Below are positions 1-8,222 of a stretch of 64,000 bases of DNA, piece by piece. The notes under the pieces were generated by a model that ran no database searches, was not told the DNA's origin, and saw nothing but the letters and a program-made list of their open reading frames with translations. Source of the DNA: Sphingomonas sp. (GTDB lineage: Bacteria > Pseudomonadota > Alphaproteobacteria > Sphingomonadales > Sphingomonadaceae); NCBI RefSeq assembly GCF_013812825.1, contig NZ_JACCSU010000076.1, positions 1 to 64,000 on the forward strand, in the 5' to 3' direction. The first letter of the stretch is position 1; each line of letters begins with the position of its first letter. The position numbers were made by a program, and so were the translations under genes.

Positions 1-16
1 TCGCACCAGCGGCAGA

Positions 17-41
17 GTCCGCTTCCACCCAAAACGGACGT
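17..41. repeat. Dispersed hairpin repeat, copy 1
   Basis: A GTCCGCTT arm and a matching AAACGGAC arm flank a CCACCC-type loop. The same design recurs at 844-870, 3166-3194, 4132-4159, 4381-4405 and 8558-8580. This copy sits at the 3' side of the integrase relic and forms part of its degenerate reading frame. Confidence 0.6.
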
Positions 42-49
42 TTTTGAGT

Positions 50-117
50 TCCAGCGCCTCCGACAGCACCAGAGCATCGTCTACTTTAACGCCCAGGTAC
101 CTGACGGTGCTCTCCAG
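50..117 (-). pseudogene. C-terminal relic of a tyrosine recombinase (phage/XerC-type integrase)
   Basis: The minus-strand translation reads LESTVRYLGVKVDDAL and then a divergent tail. This matches the highly recurrent C-terminal end of alphaproteobacterial integrases (LESTVRYLG-x-E-VDDAL), including the usual Tyr nucleophile. The natural stop after the tail is missing; the frame runs straight into the dispersed hairpin at 17-41. Only about 22 codons of recognisable family sequence remain, directly behind the fdxA stop and in the same frame, so this is a fragment rather than a gene. It may be the debris of the enzyme that once acted at the tRNA-Thr scar at 3750. The family match is from memory of the motif. 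Confidence 0.55.
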
Positions 118-153
118 CGAAGGCTCAGCGGGTCGGAGTAGTTTCCTCAGCGA

Positions 154-492
154 TCAGTCGCCTGCACCCGGATCGGGCGTGAAGAACTTTTCGTACTTGC
201 CCTCCTCGCCCTTGTGTTCGTCTGCGTCTTCTGGGCTGTCCTTCTTGCGGGTGATGTTCGGCCATTGAGTCGAGAAGGTCGCGTTCAGCTCCAGCCATTT
301 TTCGAGGCCGCTCTCGGTATCCGGCAGGATCGCCTCCGCCGGGCATTCGGGCTCGCACACACCGCAGTCGATGCACTCGTTGGGATTGATGACGAGCATG
401 TTCTCGCCCTCGTAGAAGCAGTCGACGGGACAGACCTCGACGCAGTCCATGTACTTGCAGCGGATACAGGCGTCGGTGACGACGTAGGTCAT
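154..492 (-). CDS. fdxA: Ferredoxin FdxA, 7Fe-8S type
   Basis: This is a 112-residue cytosolic electron carrier. The N-terminus carries the [17 protein letters not shown] pattern of the 3Fe-4S site, followed by [12 protein letters not shown] for the 4Fe-4S site. The acidic C-terminal tail ending in GKYEKFF plus a Gly/Asp-rich end is typical of FdxA in sphingomonads. A longer frame exists upstream, but Met at 492 starts exactly at the conserved MTYVVTDAC, so I chose it. The gene stands alone here; in related genomes it often lies near a CarD-type regulator, which is not visible. The integrase relic directly follows it. Confidence 0.93.
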   Translation of the reverse strand: MTYVVTDACIRCKYMDCVEVCPVDCFYEGENMLVINPNECIDCGVCEPECPAEAILPDTESGLEKWLELNATFSTQWPNITRKKDSPEDADEHKGEEGKYEKFFTPDPGAGD

Positions 493-795
493 GGAAAAGG
501 TGCTACCTTGCGCTCGTTCGCTAGGTCCGAGTGTCGCCCATCGAGCCCTTGACTTCGTCAAACAAGTTCACGGTTCCAATGAGTGTCATAATGCTATCCT
601 TCTTTGCCGAAACAGCCTTCATTGCCTGTCTCGCGCTAAGACCGAAAAAGATGGACGACTGCGCGGATTAGCGCCCAAGACTGTCGTTTCCGACTGGTAG
701 CGGATGACATTTGGGGAATAATCGCACGACTTACCAGCAGATGCCGATCCAACTTCGCTTAAGCGGCTGATTGAAAACGCTTCTTTATTATAAGG
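493..795. other. Intergenic region upstream of fdxA, no gene seen
   Basis: This stretch holds the fdxA leader and promoter region on the minus strand. Frames that cross it have no family features and look like chance frames. No clear promoter can be picked by eye. Confidence 0.4.
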
Positions 796-826
796 CGCCT
801 CGGGCTAGCGCTCAACGCTCGAGGCC
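796..826 (-). terminator. Possible terminator behind the AraC/hydrolase gene
   Basis: On the minus strand CCTCGAGCG pairs with a GCGCT...CGAGG arm, followed by an AT-rich stretch (TTATAATAAAG). It lies about 100 bp beyond the stop of the gene ending at 928. The tail is not a clean U-tract, so this is tentative. Confidence 0.35.
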
Positions 827-843
827 CACCGGCCCTATCCTAA

Positions 844-870
844 CGTCCGTTTTCCACCCTGAGCAGACAT
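844..870. repeat. Dispersed hairpin repeat, copy 2
   Basis: CGTCCGTTTT and GAGCAGACAT arms flank a CCACCC loop, the same architecture as the copies at 4132 and 4381. It is noncoding and lies just beyond the stop of the gene at 928. Confidence 0.6.
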
Positions 871-927
871 TAGCCGCCTATCTGCTTTCGACCCAAACCG
901 GACTTTACCAGGCCCGCGACCCTGACC

Positions 928-2241
928 TCACCCTCGGAGGAATTCGCGAGCGGCAGCGACGAAGATGGGCCATGCAGGCTCATGCTCCAGCAAAACGTGA
1001 TTTTCGCTGTCCAACTCGACAAATTGGGCGCCGGGGATACCGTGCGCGAGCGGTTTCCCAGCTTCCAGTGGGATCACCTGATCCCGGGTGGCATGCGCGA
1101 CCAAGGTTGGCACCGTCACGTGCGGAAGCAGGGCCGCGACATCGATCGTCGACAGGGCGCGCTGCAGCCGTTCCGCGTTGGCCGGAGACGTCGAGACCTT
1201 TTGAAGCTCGTTCCACCAGCCGAGCTGCTCTGCAGTTCCGCCCGGTATGTACAGGCTGGTGAACATCTGCCGGTATGCCGGATTGTCGCTGCCCCAGCCG
1301 GTGCGGGTCAGGGTGACCATCGCTTCGCGACGAGCCAGATCTTCGCCTTCCAGGCGACGTGCCCAGCCGCGCGCGTAGCCGCCAAGGAGGACCATGCGGC
1401 GAATCCGACCGGGGTGCCGCAGCGAATAGGCAATCGCCACCGGAGCGCCTTGGGAAATTCCCAGCAGGTCGAACTGATCCAGCCCCGCGGCGTCAATCAC
1501 GGTTTCAAGATCGTCGACGAAGGCATCGAACGAGAGCTCTGGAGTGTCCCAGTCGGAAAGCCCGTTGCCCCGCTCGTCATATCGGATGAGGCAGTTTTCC
1601 CGGGTCAGCTCGGCCAGCCAATGCCGCCAAACGGGACTGTGCCAGTCGAACTCGATATGGTTGAGCCAGTTGGCGGTTTTCACCAGCGGGAATCCCGAAC
1701 CCACGGCAGACCAGGCGAGGCGCGTGCCGTCGGCCGCAGTGCAGTATCGGACCTGCTGCTCCGGCAGATCAAGAGGAGCCGAGCGGGATGGCGGGCAGCG
1801 GCTCCAGGTCACTGGCGGCTGACCGTATTCGCGCCTGAAGGCGCGGCTGAACGCGGCTTCGCTGCCGAAGCCTACCAGGAACGCAATCTCTGCCGCGCTG
1901 CGGCGCCCTTCCCTCAGCATCCCGGCTGCCACGCGCAGGCGCCACCGAGAGCAGTACCGCATCGGCGTTTGACCGAGCACCCTGGTGAACTTGTCGGCGA
2001 GCACGGTGCGAGAAACGCCGGCTTCGCGGGCGAGCGTCGAAACGTGCAGCTCTTCCGCATAGCGAGTGTGAATGATGTTCAGCGCGCGCGAGACCGTCGG
2101 CTCCCGATAGGCGGTGAGGCAGTCGGCACGAGCCAGTGTACCGACAGGATCTGCGACCGTCGAGCCGATGCGCGCCAGCTGCGCGGCGGGAGCGTGCATC
2201 CGCATCCACCAGCAATACATCACTCCCGGTGTTTCAATCAA
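928..2241 (-). CDS. AraC-type DNA-binding domain fused to an alpha/beta hydrolase
   Basis: This is a 437-residue two-domain protein. Residues about 50-155 form an AraC/XylS double HTH (VSTLAREAGVSRTVLADKF, then AAEIAFLVGFGSEAAFSRAF). Residues about 165-437 form an alpha/beta hydrolase with the nucleophile elbow GISQG, the acid in TRDQVIP and the His in ENHVLLEHEP. The upstream part is odd: AraC proteins with this HTH usually carry a cupin sensor, but here only about 45 uncertain residues precede it. The start is a TTG without a visible Shine-Dalgarno, and an ATG lies at codon 8. Either the sensor was lost or the start is wrong. Similar fusions couple transcription to a hydrolase-like ligand-binding domain; the substrate is unknown. 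It is divergent to the methyltransferase at 2315. Confidence 0.82.
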   Translation of the reverse strand: MIETPGVMYCWWMRMHAPAAQLARIGSTVADPVGTLARADCLTAYREPTVSRALNIIHTRYAEELHVSTLAREAGVSRTVLADKFTRVLGQTPMRYCSRWRLRVAAGMLREGRRSAAEIAFLVGFGSEAAFSRAFRREYGQPPVTWSRCPPSRSAPLDLPEQQVRYCTAADGTRLAWSAVGSGFPLVKTANWLNHIEFDWHSPVWRHWLAELTRENCLIRYDERGNGLSDWDTPELSFDAFVDDLETVIDAAGLDQFDLLGISQGAPVAIAYSLRHPGRIRRMVLLGGYARGWARRLEGEDLARREAMVTLTRTGWGSDNPAYRQMFTSLYIPGGTAEQLGWWNELQKVSTSPANAERLQRALSTIDVAALLPHVTVPTLVAHATRDQVIPLEAGKPLAHGIPGAQFVELDSENHVLLEHEPAWPIFVAAAREFLRG

Positions 2242-2314
2242 TTATTCCGGACCGCCGGTCATTGGCGAATGTCCCGACAGGTTGAAGAAGGGGATTCCGA
2301 AGTTTGGAGGCCGA

Positions 2315-3052
2315 ATGTCGAAAGCAGCAACGCTCCTCTACGCCGTCCTCGCTTATGCGATCTTCTTTGCCACGTTTCTTTACCTGATCGCGTTTGTCGG
2401 CGACCTTCCGTTTGTGCCGCGCACCGTTGATCGCGGGACGGAGGCGCCCCCGGCCGCCGCTTTGATCACCAACGCGGCGCTGATCGCCCTCTTCGGGCTG
2501 CAGCACAGCATCATGGCCCGGCAGGGATTCAAGCGGACCTGGACTCGGATCGTGCCGCCTCAAGCCGAGCGCAGCACCTTCGTGCTTTTCGCCAGCTTCG
2601 CGTTGATAATCTTGTTCCTGTTCTGGAGGCCCATCGACGCCGTTGTCTGGGAGGTCGAGGCGCAGGCTGCGCAGACGGCGCTGTGGGCGATGTTCGGAGT
2701 CGGCTGGTCCATCGTCCTGCTAAGCACCTTCCTCATCAACCACTTCGAATTGTTTGGACTCCAGCAGGCGTATCTGTACTCGCGGGGGCGCGAAGCGGCA
2801 CCGCCGCAGATGCGCGAGCCTTTCCTCTACCGATACGTCCGGCACCCGCTGTACGTGGGCTTCTTTGTCGCGTTCTGGGCAACGCCGCAGATGACCGTTG
2901 GCCATCTCCTGCTTGCGGCGGGCATGTCGGTCTACATGCTGATCGCGATCCGTTACGAAGAGCGCGACCTCGTCGGCATGTTTGGTCGTGGCTACGAGGA
3001 CTACCAGAGTCGGGTCGGCATGCTGACGCCGAAAATCCGACGCCGCACCTGA
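2315..3052 (+). CDS. NnrU/MddA-like membrane methyltransferase (methanethiol S-methyltransferase family)
   Basis: This is a 245-residue inner-membrane protein with about five hydrophobic segments. The HSIMARQGFK and ERSTFVLFAS segments and the C-terminal RYVRHPLYVGFF and EERDLVGMFG-x-x-YEDYQ motifs match the isoprenylcysteine-methyltransferase-like MddA/NnrU group, which methylates thiols using S-adenosylmethionine. Many members are labelled methanethiol S-methyltransferase. The ATG at 2315 is preceded by GGAGG at 2306-2310, so I rejected the longer frame that overlaps the AraC gene. The divergent AraC/hydrolase gene is a plausible regulator. The substrate cannot be read from sequence alone. 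Confidence 0.85.
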   Translation: MSKAATLLYAVLAYAIFFATFLYLIAFVGDLPFVPRTVDRGTEAPPAAALITNAALIALFGLQHSIMARQGFKRTWTRIVPPQAERSTFVLFASFALIILFLFWRPIDAVVWEVEAQAAQTALWAMFGVGWSIVLLSTFLINHFELFGLQQAYLYSRGREAAPPQMREPFLYRYVRHPLYVGFFVAFWATPQMTVGHLLLAAGMSVYMLIAIRYEERDLVGMFGRGYEDYQSRVGMLTPKIRRRT

Positions 3053-3165
3053 CCCGTTCATTCCACCCGAAGGCACTGGCGCCTGCGGCATTTGGTTCAG
3101 CCGCATCGCACCTAGCGCTACCACACGGCCGGGCAAAACAAGACGCTTTGCGCAGTGCTCGGCAA

Positions 3166-3194
3166 ATGTCCGCTTCCACTCCATTGCGGGACAT
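3166..3194. repeat. Dispersed hairpin repeat, copy 3
   Basis: ATGTCCGC and GCGGGACAT arms with a CTTCCACTCCATT-type loop. It is noncoding, between the methyltransferase and the small gene at 3314. Confidence 0.55.
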
Positions 3195-3313
3195 TCGGCG
3201 CATGGCGTGATTCGTGTCTCACTCAGTTGCCTGACGGCAACACCCGTTAACCATTCGACCAGCCGAGGCACTAACCTTCACATTAGTTAATGCGGGGAAG
3301 GACGAAAGTTTCC

Positions 3314-3484
3314 GTGGCCTCACGACGAGACAAGCAAGATCTGGAGAATCTGGAGCGGGTGAACGCCGAGCTCAACGCGAGCCTGAGTAAGTGCCGTGAG
3401 CTGCTGGCCGACTGCCGGTCGAAGCTGGTTGCGAACACCAATGGCTCTAAACCGCTGATGGCACGCAACGAACGCCAGCGGTGA
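3314..3484 (+). CDS. Small coiled-coil protein of unknown function
   Basis: This is a 56-residue charged, helical protein (RRDKQDLENLERVNAELNAS...KCRELLADCRSKL) with a clear heptad-like pattern and two Cys residues. I chose the GTG at 3314 because GGGGAAGGA at 3294-3302 precedes it at a usual distance; the in-frame ATG at 3290 has no ribosome-binding site. The pattern resembles short hypothetical proteins common in sphingomonads. No function can be given. The 3485-3749 stretch behind it shows no gene. Confidence 0.55.
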   Translation: MASRRDKQDLENLERVNAELNASLSKCRELLADCRSKLVANTNGSKPLMARNERQR

Positions 3485-3749
3485 AGCGTGGGTTGGAGCT
3501 CCGCCTCGCTTCTCCACCCGCTCGGGACGTTAGAGCCAACCTTTTAACAGTATGCCGATCCAGGCTTCGCGTGGGTCCGGAGGAGGACGCTTTGCGAGAC
3601 CGGACTGGACCAGAAGCACTTTGGCTCAATGCGGCTTCGGATCCCGTCCCCGGTGCCTTTGGGTCGTCCTTGGGTCCGCGGCGGCCGGCCGGCGGAAACG
3701 GAAGCTAAGATGCTGAAGCATATAGGATTTTCGTTTCTCTACCACTGCC

Positions 3750-3794
3750 TTCGTAATGATGGGGTCGTGGGTTCGAGTCCCCCAAGCGGCACCA
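3750..3794 (+). other. 3' half of tRNA-Thr(CGT): attachment-site scar
   Basis: The 45 bp contain the anticodon loop TTCGTAA (anticodon CGT), the 3' anticodon strand TGATG, a full T-arm with GGTTCGAGTCC, and an acceptor strand ending GCGGCACCA. The expected 5' half (acceptor GCCGCTT, D-arm and the CATCA anticodon strand) is absent; the 5' neighbour CTGCC cannot pair with TGATG. A tRNA 3' end without its 5' half is the normal leftover of integrase-mediated insertion into a tRNA gene. The intact gene is outside this window. Confidence 0.72.
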
Positions 3795-4160
3795 CTCGGA
3801 ATTATCCTTCTAACACAGTAACCTAGCTAAAATCACAGACCGGCGAATTGTCGCGTATTGTCCGGGACATGTGCACCCCTCCACGATCGGTGGGCTGTAC
3901 CAAGAGAGCACTTTGGCCCGGCATTCCAGGCGACAATCGGCCGAGGTTCTCTAAGGGCCGTTTTTGCTGGCACCGGTTGCAGTGGGGGTTTGATGCAGCA
4001 GCGTTGCTTGCATCCGTAAGGGCTGCACCGCGGTAACGCCAGCCGCATTCTGCCGGGTTGAGCATACCTTCAGCGTCTCAATACTTCCACTCGGAAGTGG
4101 CCGGCGCGGTAAGCATTCCTGGGCGGCGCTAATGTCTGCTTTGGGTGGAAAGCGGACATT
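3785..4160. repeat. Long imperfect direct repeat, copy A
   Basis: From the CACCACT after the tRNA end to the dispersed hairpin at 4132-4159, this stretch matches 8213-8580 in order. Shared blocks include GACATGTGCACCCC, CACTTTGGCC, TTGCTGGCACCGGTTGCAGT and TTTGATGCAGCAGCGTTG. The minus-strand frames in both copies also remain similar (CNQRCCIK-type, LQPVPAK). No gene is evident. The two copies flank the GTPase module at 4711-8032. Confidence 0.7.
4132..4159. repeat. Dispersed hairpin repeat, copy 4
   Basis: ATGTCTGCTTT and AAAGCGGACAT arms enclose a GGGTGG loop; 10 of 11 arm positions can pair. It is the cleanest copy in the window and marks the end of direct repeat A. Confidence 0.7.
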
Positions 4161-4280
4161 ACGCGACTACGGAGAAGTAGCTCGCATCCCTGATGTGGAA
4201 GAGGATGTGGCGCAGTTCCTCTCGGACCTCATGCAAGGCGCTGGCCGTTGTGGGAGTCAACCTGGTCGGTCGGGGCGGTC

Positions 4281-4322
4281 AAAATAAAAGCCCGCCGGAG
4301 AGGGGAACACTCTCGGCGGGCT
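4281..4322 (-). terminator. Rho-independent terminator on the minus strand without a visible gene
   Basis: AGCCCGCCG at 4290 pairs with CGGCGGGCT ending at 4322, extended by a GAGAG/CTCTC pair with one bulge. On the minus strand the hairpin is followed by TTTTATTTT. The convincing signal has no protein gene upstream on the minus strand, so a small RNA from the 4323-4700 region may end here. The rest of 4160-4710 shows no gene. Confidence 0.62.
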
Positions 4323-4380
4323 AATAGAAGGTACGCTCAACGCCAAGAACTCGCACCCTGTGCTTCGGTTCCTACAATCG

Positions 4381-4405
4381 GTCCGCTTTTGGTGGAAAGC
4401 AGACA
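4381..4405. repeat. Dispersed hairpin repeat, copy 5
   Basis: GTCCGCTTTT and GGAAAGCAGAC arms with a GGT loop core, in the orientation of copy 4. It lies within the possible small-RNA region on the minus strand. Confidence 0.55.
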
Positions 4406-4710
4406 CTCCGCCTGAACTAACCCCACTCGCATCGCAATCGCGAGGTTCGCGAGGAAACATCCGCTTTTCCGGTCGTTTCCGGCGAAAGCTAAATTTGCGG
4501 TGATTGCGATGAAGACGATTGATGGATTGGCTTGGCGGGTACATGTCGGGCTGGGCGGACATATGGCTTGTCAGTCGTGGCATCTGGACTGACCGTTTAG
4601 CCACGCAGTCATAGCCACCGACTGAAGCAGATCCGATCCCGCAATCGCGAGGGGCCTTTCCACTAAGCTGGCTCCAAGGCAATGGAGTGGCCACAAAAGA
4701 GGAGGAAGCG

Positions 4711-4968
4711 ATGGACTACGGTATTCTCGGCTGGATCATAGTCGGTCTGATTGCTGGCGTGCTGGCCAAATTGATCATGCCAGGCAAGGACCCCGGCGGC
4801 ATCTTCATCACCATTCTCATCGGCATTGTGGGCGGCGTGATCGGGGGATTCATCGCAACTCAGCTCGGCATTGGCGGCGGAAACATCGTCAACATCCTGA
4901 TTGCTACCGCAGGCGCCATCCTGCTCCTGTTTCTCTATCGGCTGGTCGTAAGGAACCGGACTGTCTGA
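4711..4968 (+). CDS. GlsB/YeaQ/YmgE-family stress membrane protein
   Basis: This is an 85-residue protein with three hydrophobic helices (WIIVGLIAGVLAKLIMPG, GIFITILIGIVGGVIGGFI, NIVNILIATAGAILLLFLY) and the family's MPG turn, which define the transglycosylase-associated/GlsB group. I chose the ATG at 4711 because GAGGAGG precedes it at the correct distance; a longer GTG frame from 4687 would swallow this site. The family is linked to general and envelope stress in the inner membrane, with no known enzymatic activity. It is transcribed convergently to the GTPase gene and stops at the hairpin at 5011. Confidence 0.9.
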   Translation: MDYGILGWIIVGLIAGVLAKLIMPGKDPGGIFITILIGIVGGVIGGFIATQLGIGGGNIVNILIATAGAILLLFLYRLVVRNRTV

Positions 4969-5003
4969 ACGCCGTGAGTGGGGCCAGCACGCGCGTAGGT
5001 GGA

Positions 5004-6548
5004 TTAGTGAGGGCGCTCGCCGATTAGGCGGGCGCCCTTTTCTTTGTCGGGAATGAACTCAGCACGGCCTTCCCCGCTGAACAGGTCCGAAGTCTCCGGA
5101 TAGAATTTGGCTAGCAATCGACCCGCGCCACGACTGAGAAGCTCCTCAAGGGGCGGAACCACCGCTTGCGGCTCAACGGCTCGTGCCTGGCTCCATATTG
5201 ATCGAATCTTCCCGCGCTCAGCAGTTACGATTTCGCTGACTGCGTCGCGCCAGGCGATAGGGTGCTCGCCTTCTTCCCATTCGCCGCGCCCACGACCAAA
5301 GTGCGCCACGGCCAGATATCGAAGCAAAGCTGATCGAACGAGCCCGGCGAAGAACTCTTCTGACCATCGCACTGAATTACTCTCGTCACCCCGCACCAAG
5401 TTGTACCCGCGGGCTGCGGAGCCCGCGCCGACAGCGCCAAGAATGCCGCCGACCAACATGCCCGCACCCAGCGTCAGTCCGCCCGCGGCCAAGTCGGCCG
5501 CCAGTCCACCGGCAGCGCCAGAGACCAGCCCGCCGAGCATGGCGGCAACTCCTTCCCTCGCGGGACCGGCTTCAGTGTAATCGTCGCGAATGCGTTTGAG
5601 CACTTCCTGGGCGGCGCGACCCGATAAGCCGTGCAGCTCGATGAGGCGATCGGTTGAACTGCGGATGGCCTGATCCACTCGCTCGCCCAATCGCCCCATC
5701 GCCCGCTTCGCTTCGGGAGAACTGTCACTGCCGGTAGGGTTCGTCACCGCGCCCCGCACGCGATCGTGCCACTTGCGATCACCGATTTCTTCACGGTCGC
5801 AGGCAATGCTGGCCAGCTGCTCCGAGAGTACGCTCATCGAAGCGTGAAAGCGCTCCAGGTTGCGCGTGGTCCAAGCGGCAATCAGACCATGCATTGCTTG
5901 TTGCTTGTGGTCATCAAGCAGCGGAGCGATCGTGCGCAGCAGCGTGCGCTCCTGGACCCAACAACGAGCAAACGCATCGAGAGTGAGCGTCGCTCTCACT
6001 AACCCGGTCGCCGCGAGGTGCTCTCTCCATCGCTGTTCTTCGGCTTTGCCGGCCTCGCCAGGTGGCCCGGTCTGGTTCAACAGCAGGACAATGGGCTTTC
6101 CGACCCAGGCGAGGACTTCCATCTCGAGCGGCACATATGCCGCACCGGCCGGGTCCTCGCTCGCATTCACCAGATAAAGGACGACGTTCGCCTCGTCTCG
6201 AGCATTTCGAACGGCCTGCTGGCTTGACCAAAGTGGTCGGTCTCGGAGCCGATCCCACACTTGAGTCAGGAACCATCCGATCGGATTACCAGAGGCCCGC
6301 AATCGACTTACTAGACGGGCAGTATCGCCAAACCCCGGAGTGTCCCACAGCATGAGTGTGTTGGGCCCGTCCTGGACCATCACGTAGCCCGTCGCGACTT
6401 CTGTAACGTGTGCCGCGTCGCGAACTTCGCCGACATCCTGTTGCAGCAACGTCCGGACGAGGGTGGTCTTCCCTGCGTTTGTGTGGCTGATCAGGCTGAG
6501 GTTGATCGTCTCGGCTGAAGGGACCGCAGCAGAGGGCTCGCTGTTCAT
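5004..6548 (-). CDS. DUF3482-type GTPase
   Basis: This is a 514-residue protein. The N-terminal GTPase domain carries the P-loop HTNAGKTTL (about 22-30), a switch/G3 DTPGFGD (about 69-75) and a G4-like NQTG in place of NKxD. The C-terminal half has a helical region and Gly/Ala-rich hydrophobic stretches (GLVSGAAGGLAADLAAGG and after) that suggest membrane contact. This is the DUF3482 architecture. It follows the DUF2868 gene with a 4-bp ATGA overlap, so the two are translated together and probably act together at the membrane. The changed G4 motif implies altered guanine recognition. The biological role of the pair is unknown. Confidence 0.83.
   Translation of the reverse strand: MNSEPSAAVPSAETINLSLISHTNAGKTTLVRTLLQQDVGEVRDAAHVTEVATGYVMVQDGPNTLMLWDTPGFGDTARLVSRLRASGNPIGWFLTQVWDRLRDRPLWSSQQAVRNARDEANVVLYLVNASEDPAGAAYVPLEMEVLAWVGKPIVLLLNQTGPPGEAGKAEEQRWREHLAATGLVRATLTLDAFARCWVQERTLLRTIAPLLDDHKQQAMHGLIAAWTTRNLERFHASMSVLSEQLASIACDREEIGDRKWHDRVRGAVTNPTGSDSSPEAKRAMGRLGERVDQAIRSSTDRLIELHGLSGRAAQEVLKRIRDDYTEAGPAREGVAAMLGGLVSGAAGGLAADLAAGGLTLGAGMLVGGILGAVGAGSAARGYNLVRGDESNSVRWSEEFFAGLVRSALLRYLAVAHFGRGRGEWEEGEHPIAWRDAVSEIVTAERGKIRSIWSQARAVEPQAVVPPLEELLSRGAGRLLAKFYPETSDLFSGEGRAEFIPDKEKGARLIGERPH
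5011..5046 (+). terminator. Terminator between convergent genes
   Basis: GGGCGCTCGCC and GGCGGGCGCCC form a strong stem around GATTA, followed by TTTTCTTT on the plus strand. It terminates the GlsB gene and overlaps the last codons of the GTPase gene. Confidence 0.85.
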
Positions 6549-8032
6549 TTGACGCTCGTACTGCGCAAAAGGGCCTGCTCGAGCGCCCGCGCGGCCCCAT
6601 CTTCATCGGTCGAGTCAAGGCTGACTCGGATCGGGTCGATCTCGCATGGTGCGAGCACGGTCCTCCAAGCCAGTAGCCGCTCCTCCAGGCGCCGCGGTGC
6701 GGACGCTTGGCCGCGCAGCTTGCGCATGAAGCTGCTGTCATCGACGAAGACCATCAACTCCGATTGGACATTGAGTTGTTGTCGAAGCCGATCCACCAAC
6801 TCTCCGTGGTTTTCGGCCTCTGGCGTTGAAGCAAGATTGAACAAGACGATGATCTGGTCTGCATCAGCTAACTTCCCCGCCTGGGCTTCGATCCATTCGT
6901 CTTCTTTGCCATAGGCAATCGATGGTTCAATCTCGATCGTCGTCTTCTCCCCCAGTGCGTCTACGAGCAGTCGACTGAGCTTGTTTCTCGACTGAGCTGC
7001 TAAATCAAAGCTGTAAGGCACGATGCGGACCGTGCGCGCCCGGCCGACGGCGTCCCGCAAAACTCGTCGGACGTAGAAGTCGTGAGGGATCGCAAGTCGA
7101 AGTTTGAGGTGAGCGCTCCGCACCAGGCTGGCCAGAGCCAAGAGCAGACGTGGCAGGATCACGAATGCAGCGGCGGTGACCATCCACAGGATAAGCCAGT
7201 CCCCCGCGTTTTCCCCGCTGCCTCTGAGCTCACGCAGTCGCTCGACGGTGGGCAAGGAAATCCCCGTCAGCGCGCTAGCAGGTCCGAGTACCACCTTTAG
7301 CAAGGCCGCAATTTCGGCTTCGGCGCCAGCCCAGGTCCCAGCCCAACCAGCCGTATATTTGGCGGTGTACCGCGCTCGAGCAAACATCCCGGCCACGATC
7401 CCCAAAGCGAACGTGGCGGCACTCAAGTGGAGCGTTCGAGTGAATCGGGAGCGGGTGAGGGGCGCTGCCACGGCAACCCAGTCACGACCGAAGCGCATGA
7501 CGCCTCGTTCGAGGGTTGGATGACCCGCCAAGTGCGCACTCGCTGGACGCAGCATCCAGTTGATAAGAGCGGGCGCGCCACTGCGTTTGACGCCACCGAA
7601 CAGCCGCCGGGCACAGTTAAAAAGTAGCCATACGTAAACGGCCAGGTTCCAGGCGAGCATTCCGAGAAGGGGGAACGCCAGAATGTTGAGCTGATCACCT
7701 TCGATAGCATTCGTGATCAGTCCAATCACCAGCGCGCCCAGTGGCAATGCCCAGTTTAGGAATTGCGGCCAGCGGGTCAGATTTCCGGCCTGCTGCAGCG
7801 CTGGGTAGCGACCGACAAGCCTCTCGAGCGCCAGGCGGGCGCGCTGCGCCAGAAATGCCGCCGTCTGCCGCCGATCGGCCGTCTCTCCTAATCGGGTTGA
7901 GTTCAGCGCTACGCTCGTTGCGTACTGCCGATCGTCCCCAGTCAGCACCGTGGCTGCAGCGTCCTCGCTCTCGATGGCGCGGACTAGCAGGACGTCGCGC
8001 GCTGCGTGTTCACCTAGTCGGATTCCAGCCAC
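6545..8032 (-). CDS. DUF2868 membrane protein, partner of the DUF3482 GTPase
   Basis: This is a 495-residue protein. Residues about 90-140 contain two membrane helices (LNWALPLGALVIGLITNAI, ILAFPLLGMLAWNLAVYVWLL), with more at about 200-225 and 275-305 (WLILWMVTAAAFVILPRLL). The C-terminal third (about 335-495) is a soluble alpha/beta domain beginning RTVRIVPYSFDL, with a DQIIVLFNLAS strand. This is the DUF2868 layout, regularly encoded before a DUF3482 GTPase. The start is GTG with no obvious ribosome-binding site. The upstream flank, 8033-8188, leads into direct repeat B. I infer a membrane complex with the GTPase. Confidence 0.82.
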   Translation of the reverse strand: MAGIRLGEHAARDVLLVRAIESEDAAATVLTGDDRQYATSVALNSTRLGETADRRQTAAFLAQRARLALERLVGRYPALQQAGNLTRWPQFLNWALPLGALVIGLITNAIEGDQLNILAFPLLGMLAWNLAVYVWLLFNCARRLFGGVKRSGAPALINWMLRPASAHLAGHPTLERGVMRFGRDWVAVAAPLTRSRFTRTLHLSAATFALGIVAGMFARARYTAKYTAGWAGTWAGAEAEIAALLKVVLGPASALTGISLPTVERLRELRGSGENAGDWLILWMVTAAAFVILPRLLLALASLVRSAHLKLRLAIPHDFYVRRVLRDAVGRARTVRIVPYSFDLAAQSRNKLSRLLVDALGEKTTIEIEPSIAYGKEDEWIEAQAGKLADADQIIVLFNLASTPEAENHGELVDRLRQQLNVQSELMVFVDDSSFMRKLRGQASAPRRLEERLLAWRTVLAPCEIDPIRVSLDSTDEDGAARALEQALLRSTSVK

Positions 8033-8188
8033 GCTATAGTTTAGCCGTCACATCTGCGCGAACAACTCTCCAAACGCGACGCTAGCCCCGCGCCAAGGAC
8101 AGGTGCCTGACCGAAACAGAGACGGTTCTGGCTCCGCTTCCCCCAAAATGTGCCCCGATTTCAGCGCCTTGTGCAGATGCAACAAATT

Positions 8189-8222
8189 GGGGTCGCAAAT
8201 TCGAGTCCTATGCGTGGCACCA
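8189..8222 (+). other. Degenerate tRNA 3'-end-like sequence
   Basis: This 34-bp stretch has the same length and layout as 3761-3794: GGGGTCG, then TTCGAGTCC, then GGCACCA. The T-stem and acceptor no longer pair, so it is a decayed second copy of the attachment scar at the head of direct repeat B. Confidence 0.5.

Noticed and set aside
982-2430. Long plus-strand reading frame opposite the AraC/hydrolase gene
   Set aside because: It lies fully antisense to a gene with clear motifs and has no domain of its own.
4257-4694. 145-codon minus-strand gene ending at the orphan terminator
   Set aside because: It spans hairpin repeats and the terminator stem, lacks a ribosome-binding site, and has low-quality composition; a small RNA is more likely.
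8181-8222. A second intact tRNA
   Set aside because: The T-stem and acceptor strands do not pair and there is no 5' half; it is only a decayed tRNA-like end.
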